Below are positions 39,545-45,438 of a stretch of 45,438 nucleotides of DNA, piece after piece. Position numbers and translations under genes: made by a program. Every line of letters begins with the position of its first letter. The stretch's first letter is position 1. This DNA comes from Fulvitalea axinellae (lineage in GTDB: Bacteria; Bacteroidota; Bacteroidia; Cytophagales; Cyclobacteriaceae), in assembly GCF_036492835.1 (NCBI RefSeq), contig NZ_AP025325.1, positions 1-45,438 of the forward strand. Direction: 5' to 3'. The notes under the pieces were generated by a model that saw nothing but the letters and a program-made list of their open reading frames with translations, was not told where the DNA came from and ran no database searches.

Positions 39545-40816
39545 TTAGACGCTGGTTTTGGCCTTGCGGGCTATATGGCCGGCCAGGCCTTGTTGTAGGG
39601 TCAGGCCGTCTTGGTTATTTAGGGTTATGATGGCTTGTTCTTTTTTGGCGTTGAGGAGGGCGCCTTTGGCTCCTCCGTCTTTGATTGTTTGTTCGTGAGT
39701 TCCGGGGATGAGGTCGGCGACGTCGTATTTCGCCATTATGTGTTTGCGTTCGGTATCCCAACCGGCGATATGGCGCCGGATGTCCTCTTCCTGCTGGAGT
39801 TTGCTGGCTTGTTGGGAGTTCGGTTCGGCCGGCCGGGCTTTTTTGCTTTGGGCCTCTTTCCATTCTTCCTGGAGCCATCCGTGTTTCAACCCGGTGGCGA
39901 TGTACGCGCCGGGATTGTTGATTCCCTGTTTCTTGGAGTACCGTTCCTTGGCCCAAGCTTTCATTTCCTGCATATCGGCCGTTTGGATATCGGAGGAATG
40001 GCCTTGGGCCGTTTGGCGGTCTGTCGTATGGCCGTGGGACGATGGGCGGAGGGCCGTTCCGTATTCGGCCGTTTGGGTATGGAGCGTTTTGGGAAGGACT
40101 GTTTTGTCAGCGACGATTTTGGTTTGGGGCTTCGGCTTTATGTTGAATTCTATATCGTGTACGCTATGTCCCTTGCGCCTTTCGACGGTGGTGACAGTGA
40201 TGTCGGTCTTTTCGTTTATCTCTTCTATGGCAGGAGTCAGGACACAGCGTTTGAATTCTTTGTATTGGGGGTATTTGTTTTCGGTCATGGTGAGGGTCCG
40301 CAGGCCTTGGAGTGTCATTTTCCGTTTTCCGATACGGAGATATTGCCTGCAGATATCGTATATCTTGAAGGAGTGGTGGCGACGGAAGTTCATGATGTTG
40401 AGCAAGCTGTAGCTGGTGAACTCCCGGTCGAATTTCATGTAATAGTCTTCGAGGTCGGGGTTGAAGGCTATTTGGAATTCGGAGGAGTTGAGTACGGCCA
40501 CGCCGGTGAGGAGGTTATATTTGTGCCATACGCCGTGGGCTTGCACTTCGATGGTCAGGTTTAGGAGATTGGACAGCGATTGCCTGATCAGGCGGGCGAA
40601 GGACCTGTCGTCGGGGTTGGGCCTGATTTCATCTACGGAGACGGTGATTCTGTGCTGTTGGGACCGGTGAGCCTTGGTCATGGCATAGGCGAGCAGAGTG
40701 TTTTGGGCCGGGGAAAGTATATGGAATCTAGAGTTAGTGATCACGCAATTGTTTTTTGTTATTTTTTGTATTTTCATTAGCGTTATTTGTCGTTTTGTTC
40801 TCTTTTTTTTACTCAT
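39545..40816 (-). CDS. rep: Second Rep_3 replication initiator, ~423 aa
   Basis: Independent iteron-binding initiator. The two winged-helix domains cover residues ~15-240: NSRFHILSPAQNTLLAYAMT, NPDDRSFARLIRQSLSNLLN, FDREFTSYSLLNIMNFRRHH, SFKIYDICRQYLRIGK, then EFKRCVLTPAIEEINEKTDI. The C-terminal ~180 residues are an extension with a His/Gln/Thr-rich linker (HGHTTDRQTAQGHSSDIQTA) and NNPGAYIATGLKHGW, a short helical block. It differs clearly from the 6913 initiator and faces its own iterons. The start at 40816 (MSKKKRTKRQ) or the ATG 13 codons later (MKIQKITKNN) are both possible. Confidence 0.92.
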   Translation of the reverse strand: MSKKKRTKRQITLMKIQKITKNNCVITNSRFHILSPAQNTLLAYAMTKAHRSQQHRITVSVDEIRPNPDDRSFARLIRQSLSNLLNLTIEVQAHGVWHKYNLLTGVAVLNSSEFQIAFNPDLEDYYMKFDREFTSYSLLNIMNFRRHHSFKIYDICRQYLRIGKRKMTLQGLRTLTMTENKYPQYKEFKRCVLTPAIEEINEKTDITVTTVERRKGHSVHDIEFNIKPKPQTKIVADKTVLPKTLHTQTAEYGTALRPSSHGHTTDRQTAQGHSSDIQTADMQEMKAWAKERYSKKQGINNPGAYIATGLKHGWLQEEWKEAQSKKARPAEPNSQQASKLQQEEDIRRHIAGWDTERKHIMAKYDVADLIPGTHEQTIKDGGAKGALLNAKKEQAIITLNNQDGLTLQQGLAGHIARKAKTSV

Positions 40817-40856
40817 GATCGTCTTTGTCTGTTACAATATTAAACAATTCATTGTT

Positions 40857-40980
40857 GGTGTAAAAAGCGCCGTTTTGGACTACACCTTGGGGGGGTGAGA
40901 TCTACACCTTTTGGTTCTGACGATTACACCTTGGGAGAAGGTTACTACACCTTTTGGTATGAAGTCTACACCTTTACCGT
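40857..40980 (-). other. Replication origin 2: iterons and inverted half-site
   Basis: TACACCTT occurs five times in the same orientation at 40881, 40903, 40925, 40946 and 40967, spaced 22, 22, 21 and 21 bp. Beyond the octamer, the units alternate between TTGGG and TTTTGG forms. TTGGTGTAA at 40856-40864 is the inverted core (TTACACCAA), located between the iterons and the rep start, where an autoregulatory operator is expected. The core is unrelated to the origin 1 iterons (GGGATTGTACGT), so the two Reps should not cross-recognise. Confidence 0.92.
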
Positions 40981-41079
40981 TTGGGCCGGTTGAGGGTCAG
41001 GGGGTTAGGCTTAACGAAACCTTTAAAACTCATTAAAAATAAGGAAACACAACACGGGTACGGTCCGGTATTTTTGGGT

Positions 41080-41140
41080 TTTGGTGTGTGTATTTATAAT
41101 TTTTATATTTTATCAATCGATTAATATAGTACAAAAATAA
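41080..41140. other. AT-rich candidate unwinding element of origin 2
   Basis: Starting near GTATTTATAATTTTTATATT and continuing through TTATCAATCGATTAATATAG, ~60 bp is almost pure A/T, about 100 bp beyond the last iteron. It fits a DNA unwinding element by position and composition. No DnaA box was recognised. Confidence 0.45.
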
Positions 41141-41518
41141 GCTAAGTTAGTGTCGGTAAAAGATTTGTATAGCTGGAAACTATCCAGCCAAATAATCCGA
41201 ACGTGACCGTCCAATTGTGCGGACAGAGCAAGTCTGCCCCTAATTCTTGTTTAGGTGCAGGGGCGGGACTATCAAAAGGCGACACATGTACGGCATGTCT
41301 CAGAAGTTCAAGGGGGTGCCCGGAGCCGTTCTTTGTATTTTTAGGTTTTTGCACTTTTGGAGTTCAAAATCTATAATTTCAATAAATTTTTAAAATTTAT
41401 AACAAAACACATTTTCAAATTGTATTAATGACTAAGCTATCCCGATTAGCATTTAGGCTGTATAACAGCAGTTATGTTAAGCTGACCTTAGAACCAGTGT
41501 CCAAAAAAACGAGGGCCG

Positions 41519-41734
41519 ATGGAAGAAGCGACTTTTTACGGGATGATTTTCAAGCTGATCGCGGGGGTTATGGGAGTGGCCCTGATGCTTGTAAGTTATT
41601 TGGCAAAAGAGATGATAAATGAGGTTAAGTGCGGCCTCAGGGAAGTCGTGAAACTGAGGCTTTCGGTGGCGAGGATCGAGCAAAAGGTTTTCGGAAATGG
41701 ACAAAAACCGGAAGAAAGAGTCAATCAGGATTAA
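41519..41734 (+). CDS. Small single-helix membrane protein, 71 aa (holin/XhlA-like layout)
   Basis: MEEATFYGMIFKLIAGVMGV followed by ALMLVSYLAKEMINEVK gives one membrane helix, and then a basic coiled-coil-like tail (LREVVKLRLSVARIEQKVFG). The order helix plus short charged coiled coil resembles haemolysin XhlA or phage-holin-type proteins, but no phage genes are nearby. It precedes the 41755 gene by 20 bp, probably as an operon. Confidence 0.6.
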   Translation: MEEATFYGMIFKLIAGVMGVALMLVSYLAKEMINEVKCGLREVVKLRLSVARIEQKVFGNGQKPEERVNQD

Positions 41735-41754
41735 TCACCCAAATTTTATAACTT

Positions 41755-42162
41755 ATGTCAGATATCAAAACTAAGCTTCAGGAGCAGTTGACCGCGAAGA
41801 AGAACAACACGGTGGACCTCACGGAGATCAAGCAACAGTACATCGCGCGGGCGCAGGCGGAGAAGTCGGACCTGGAAGAGGAGAAGACGGCTTTGGAGAC
41901 AATTGTGTCGGCGCTGATGTCGGTGAAGGACACGAACCCGGAGGCGGCGGATATTATTGACCGTTATAACCAGCGCGTGTTGTTCCGTGATTCGAGGATC
42001 TCGGAGATGACGGCGGTGTCGGCGTTGACGGTTGACAATTTCGAGGACCAGGCGCCGACGGCGAGCCCGAGCTTGTGGGAGGACTACCAGGAGCGCGTGG
42101 CGAGGGAGAACGCGAAGGTGCCGGCGTATGACGAGGTGTTGGGCATCTTGGAGACGCTTTAA
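41755..42162 (+). CDS. Hypothetical coiled-coil protein, 135 aa
   Basis: MSDIKTKLQEQLTAKKNNTV then a long charged helix (QQYIARAQAEKSDLEEEKTA, LETIVSALMSVKD) and a Pro/Ser linker (EDQAPTASPSLWEDY) with a final helix. No signal or membrane segment. GC-rich codon use like the rep and par backbone, which suggests a long-resident backbone gene. Family not recognised. Confidence 0.65.
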   Translation: MSDIKTKLQEQLTAKKNNTVDLTEIKQQYIARAQAEKSDLEEEKTALETIVSALMSVKDTNPEAADIIDRYNQRVLFRDSRISEMTAVSALTVDNFEDQAPTASPSLWEDYQERVARENAKVPAYDEVLGILETL

Positions 42163-42438
42163 GGCGTTGTCTGTATTCGGTTGCCTTTCGGCGCTTTATC
42201 GGGGAGCGTTGTGAAAGGCGGTAGTAGGCGGGCGGTTTCGTCCGCCGAATTTTTTTGGTATACGTGAGTGGGGTGGATCTTAGAAACCCCAAATACCCGT
42301 AAGGCACTGGACTGGAGCCTATCGCCAGCCCTATTAATTTCGGAATTGGAATCCCTGAATGGGCGGTTTCGGTATTTGGCGGTGTGGGTTGGCTTGTGTA
42401 TCTTATATCTTCGGTAGGGTCAGGTTTTTGCGGTAGAG
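42163..42438. other. Spacer without a gene
   Basis: About 275 bp, GC-mixed. GGCGGTAGTAGGCGGGCGGT around 42217-42236 is repetitive; no strong hairpin, no complete A or B element and no convincing ORF were seen. Confidence 0.5.
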
Positions 42439-42891
42439 TTGTTTGTGTCTGTTGTCGGCGGTCTGGCGATCGCTTTTTATGTTTTGTCCATGGGTATAAT
42501 TCGTTTGGAGGAGTTCGTTTGGCTTGGCAGGCTGGACGGGGCCAGGGTTTATATGTTGGCGGGGATAGGTCCGCAGGAGGATTTGGATACGCCGGAGAAG
42601 CGCGGGCGGGTGCTTGAGGTGATCCGTGAGACGGCGGACGAGCTGTCGGCGATGGCTAAGGACTGCAGGGCCGATACCGTTAGGCGCTTTGTGGACGCGT
42701 GTCCGGTGAGCCTGTCGATCCTGTGCGGGAATAAGCGTACGGAGGCGAAGGTCCGGTATTTCGACGATTTGTTGGAGGAGTATGACGTGGAAACGCGTGA
42801 GCGGATATCGACGAGGGCGGGGGTTATGGCTATGGAGTTGGGGAGGGTTGACGGCGAGGAGGGAGCCGCGCCGGAAGAAATCCATCCGTAA
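42439..42891 (+). CDS. Hypothetical membrane-anchored protein, up to 150 aa
   Basis: A TTG start at 42439 would include the hydrophobic helix FVSVVGGLAIAFYVLSMGII. The first ATG (42490, MGIIRLEEFVWLGRLDG) would drop it; the sequence does not settle the choice. The rest is helical: PEKRGRVLEVIRETADELSA, VRRFVDACPVSLSILCGNKR and YFDDLLEEYDVETRERISTR. GC-rich. Family not recognised. Same strand as its neighbours. Confidence 0.5.
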   Translation: MFVSVVGGLAIAFYVLSMGIIRLEEFVWLGRLDGARVYMLAGIGPQEDLDTPEKRGRVLEVIRETADELSAMAKDCRADTVRRFVDACPVSLSILCGNKRTEAKVRYFDDLLEEYDVETRERISTRAGVMAMELGRVDGEEGAAPEEIHP

Positions 42892-42941
42892 CGTGGAAGG
42901 AATCGCATAATTCATCATTTTTAAGGTCTTTTGGGATACAT

Positions 42942-43235
42942 ATGGAGGACCGTGACAAATTATTAAAATGGGAAAGATTCTGTGGCCGTTTAAGGGTAGG
43001 CGATCGGGTAACAGGCAGAGTTTTCAAGCATGAGCCCTACGGTGTTTATGTCGACATAGGAGAAGATTTTTACGGGATCGTATTGGTCCCGATGATTCGG
43101 AAGGAGCCCCGGATTCGGGTTGAGGAATATCCTGCCATCGGGTCCAGTGTTACGGCGGTTATCCTGGCTTTCTCTCCGAACAGGGAGATGGAATACAGTT
43201 ATGTCAGCCTGAGTATGAAGGATATTGACGGTTAG
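42942..43235 (+). CDS. Single S1 RNA-binding domain protein, 97 aa
   Basis: Almost the whole chain is one OB-fold S1 domain: LRVGDRVTGRVFKHEPYGVY followed by VDIGEDFYGIVLVPMI, then SSVTAVILAFSPNREMEYSY and VSLSMKDIDG. This matches the S1 pattern (x-G-x-V-x-G-x-V ... G-V-x-V-D-I-G ... G-x-V) and suggests RNA or ssDNA binding. Proteins with a lone S1 domain occur as small regulators; the target is unknown. 50 bp after the preceding gene; type B copy B8 begins 26 bp after the stop. Confidence 0.75.
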   Translation: MEDRDKLLKWERFCGRLRVGDRVTGRVFKHEPYGVYVDIGEDFYGIVLVPMIRKEPRIRVEEYPAIGSSVTAVILAFSPNREMEYSYVSLSMKDIDG

Positions 43236-43261
43236 GGAATTGGAATGTGAAAATTTTTGTG

Positions 43262-43303
43262 TGACCATTCGTGAGGGAGACAAGGCATGCCATGTCTCTA
43301 CGG
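43262..43303. repeat. Type B palindromic element, copy B8
   Basis: TGACCATTCGTGAG leader, GGGAGACAAGGCATGCC and ATGTCTCTACGG. Directly downstream of the S1 gene; likely part of its transcript end. Confidence 0.88.
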
Positions 43304-43495
43304 TTTTTTGGGGTCGAAGATAGGCCTATGATGATGCACCAGTCGTGTTTATTCAGGATATTCAACCGTTGATGGTTTGAAAGGGATTGGATAGAATCCG
43401 CCTGTATCGTTAGATCTTTTTTGGTAGTGACTAAATACCGATATTGGTTTGATGATGGGGAGGGTGGAAGGGGGATATGCTTACGACTTTTAACT

Positions 43496-45438
43496 ATGGA
43501 TACAGCTCAAACAGCAACAGATAAGTTGACTGATTTTTCGGGAGAAATTGGGGATTACAGGGACGGAAACCGGGTAGTCTTTGACCATCTTCGACTGGTT
43601 GGATCAAGTGTAAATATAATGTTATCGAAATCTATTGATGGTGTTCAGTCTGTCGAATTTAAAAACTGTCGTTTTGAGCGCAAAATAAGTTATTCTCAAC
43701 TTGTTAGTTGGCTTCCGAATAAAGAATGTAAGCTTCGGTTTATCGAATCTGTATTTCAAAGTGAACTTTACTTAGGAGATGCAAATTCAGGTTATTTTGA
43801 AACATGTCATTTTAAGGATGTTGTTCATTTTGATTATGGGGATTTTAGTGAAGATGGGACTACAATAGTAAAGTCAACATTCGATAAATCAATTAAGATT
43901 AATGCCCAGCAGGTAAAGAATGTTCAGCTTAAAGGAAACACTTTTGAAGCTCCGTTTGAATTAAGTTCCGTGATTGGTTCTCAAGTGGAAGCCGATGAAA
44001 CGATATTGGAGCTATCCGAATCAAACTTCAATAATACTGTTCTGTTCAATAATAACTACCACAATCATAGTAGGTTTACTGAATGCTTATTTAGGAAAAG
44101 TGTTGAGTTAGAAAAGGGAAAATTTGACCCTGAGAATATCGACTTATCCCGATCGACCTTTAAGAGTGATATTACCATAAAGGTTAAGAAAGTGGAAATC
44201 AGGGGAGCTACCTTTAAAAAGTTCCCTACTGTCTCTAATGATAAATTTTCAATAATGAACCTATCTGGTTGCGAATCAGAGGGGCCATCAGGGAAAGAAT
44301 TTAGAAGTGTATTCGAGGAGACTGTAAACTTAGATACCCTATCATCTAATAAGGTAACGATTGAACTCGTTTCCTGCGATTTTCAGGAAGGCTTTGATTG
44401 GAAAAGAGGTAACAACATAAGTTTAGATTTATCGAAAAGCAAGATTGAAAAAAAGGCGAATTTCAATAATGCCAAATTTAGCAATGCTTGCTTTGACCAT
44501 GCTCATTTTATGGTCGAATGCGACTTTAAAGAAGCGACCTTTACAGGTTATACAGATTTTGTAAATACAAACTTTGAAAAGGGGGTATCGTTTCAATCTT
44601 CCCATTTTAAACGAGAGGATGTAAATGTACGTGGTGTTAATTCTATATATAAAGGCGAAGTTAATTTCTCGAACTGCGTATTTGGACAAGCTGAAGTATC
44701 CAAAGATGACTTTTCAAACTCTTTCCGAGAAACCAATTTCGGGAATAACAAAGAGGCTATAAAAGTCCGGTTTCGTCAGGCTACATTTAAGGGGAAAACC
44801 GATTTTGAGAATACTCGCTTCACCGAATTGGCGGATTTTTACCAAGCGAAGTTTTTCGAGCCCGTGATTTTCCTCAAGACCGATTTTTTGGAATCGATTG
44901 TATTCTCAAGAACTATATTCCGGAAAAACGTATTGTTTACATATTCGACGTTTAAAGCGGTAAGTATTTTTCGGCACACCCGTTTTGAAATGGGACTGGA
45001 CCTTTCACTGGCGAATATTACGGGAACCCTTTCTTTTTTTAATGTGGAGATCACCCCATTTGAGTCAGACTCACCCAAAGACTATGATCAAGCGGTGGAA
45101 AAGGATGCGGTTATACCATATGTGAACCAGCGGGAGACTTTCCGGATCTTGAAGGATACGTTGTTGAGTCAAAATAACCGGATTGATTCACTGCATTTTA
45201 GGAAGTTGGAGATGATTGCGTACAACAAGGAACTTCCGAAAATGAGGCCTAATCAGTGGGGGGAGAGGGTGATTAATTTTATGAATCGCTGGTCGAACAA
45301 CTATGGGAGTTCTTGGAGGCGGGCGCTTGCTTTTATCTTTGTTTCTGGCGCTTTATTTTTCTTTCTTCTCGTTTGGCTAGGACTAGGCTTTGAGCCTTGG
45401 AAGTACACTTGGGGTTGGACTTCAATGGCCTCTTTAAT
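43496..45438 (+). CDS. Beta-helix (pentapeptide-like) repeat membrane protein, 713 aa, split by the window ends
   Basis: The frame is open from ATG 43496 to the last base and continues from base 2 to the stop at 197-199 when the sequence is closed into a circle. Residues ~40-510 contain many loosely repeated strands of the type F-x-x-x-x-F (SVEFKNCRFERKI, KSTFDKSIKIN, RSTFKSDITIK, NFNNAKFSNACFDHAHF, TDFVNTNFEKGVSF, VNFSNCVFGQAEV, ADFYQAKFFEPVIF), forming a right-handed beta-helix akin to pentapeptide repeats but irregular. Then comes a helical linker (QRETFRILKDTLLSQNNRID), one strong membrane helix near residue 611 (LAFIFVSGALFFFLLVWLGL) and an aromatic tail. It probably displays a repeat scaffold at the inner membrane. 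Function unknown. AT-rich. Confidence 0.88.
   Translation, partial: MDTAQTATDKLTDFSGEIGDYRDGNRVVFDHLRLVGSSVNIMLSKSIDGVQSVEFKNCRFERKISYSQLVSWLPNKECKLRFIESVFQSELYLGDANSGYFETCHFKDVVHFDYGDFSEDGTTIVKSTFDKSIKINAQQVKNVQLKGNTFEAPFELSSVIGSQVEADETILELSESNFNNTVLFNNNYHNHSRFTECLFRKSVELEKGKFDPENIDLSRSTFKSDITIKVKKVEIRGATFKKFPTVSNDKFSIMNLSGCESEGPSGKEFRSVFEETVNLDTLSSNKVTIELVSCDFQEGFDWKRGNNISLDLSKSKIEKKANFNNAKFSNACFDHAHFMVECDFKEATFTGYTDFVNTNFEKGVSFQSSHFKREDVNVRGVNSIYKGEVNFSNCVFGQAEVSKDDFSNSFRETNFGNNKEAIKVRFRQATFKGKTDFENTRFTELADFYQAKFFEPVIFLKTDFLESIVFSRTIFRKNVLFTYSTFKAVSIFRHTRFEMGLDLSLANITGTLSFFNVEITPFESDSPKDYDQAVEKDAVIPYVNQRETFRILKDTLLSQNNRIDSLHFRKLEMIAYNKELPKMRPNQWGERVINFMNRWSNNYGSSWRRALAFIFVSGALFFFLLVWLGLGFEPWKYTWGWTSMASL

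Overview
The window reads as one complete circular plasmid of a marine-type Bacteroidota (Cytophagales-like). Three things point to Bacteroidota: a secreted subtilase with a type IX secretion (T9SS) sorting tail, a SusC/SusD pair under an ECF sigma/FecR switch, and lipoproteins with Cys followed by acidic residues. Circularity rests on one observation: a beta-helix-type ORF that starts at 43496 runs open to the last base, and its codon phase continues from base 2 of the window to a stop at 197-199. The linear ends therefore cut a single 713-codon gene. No relaxase, conjugation gene, integrase, toxin-antitoxin pair, rRNA, tRNA or CRISPR array was recognised.

Layout. 0-5.4 kb: end of the beta-helix gene, the T9SS subtilase (542-2923) bracketed by 220-bp direct repeats, a small membrane protein and two lipoproteins. 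5.4-8.2 kb: first origin, with 22-bp iterons and a Rep_3 initiator. 8.2-11.2 kb: two orphan genes separated by an intact IS4-superfamily element (7-bp target duplication). 11.5-13.7 kb: an overlapping RloA/RloB (AbiL-type) anti-phage pair. 13.9-17.3 kb: a small membrane protein, a DUF4304-like gene and parA-parB. 17.5-19.7 kb: a TPR-DUF2971 protein. 19.8-30.0 kb: an AT-rich run of small, unrelated genes, all on the + strand. Many are membrane-anchored or immunity-like; they are mixed with start-less or frameshifted fragments, copies of a boundary repeat, and an ISAs1-family element that splits one gene (10-bp duplication). 30.1-38.5 kb: ECF sigma, FecR, SusC (with STN domain), SusD and a lipoprotein in one operon, bracketed by 113-bp direct repeats. 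38.5-41.1 kb: a GC-rich non-coding stretch, then a second Rep_3 gene with its own iterons. 41.5-43.3 kb: four small genes, including a single S1 domain.

How it fits together. Two independent iteron replicons and one ParAB system suggest a fused plasmid stabilised by partition. The surface operon senses and imports a ligand; the secreted protease could supply peptides to it, which is an inference. RloAB and perhaps TPR-DUF2971 provide phage defence. The 20-30 kb array looks like an accumulation of displaced toxin tips and immunity genes from polymorphic toxin loci, with no full-length toxin on this plasmid.

A second layer consists of short palindromic intergenic elements: five copies of a double-hairpin type (A) and eight of a GCATGCC-centred type (B). 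Many share the leader GGACCATCCGC. They sit between genes across the whole plasmid, including inside the parA-parB operon.
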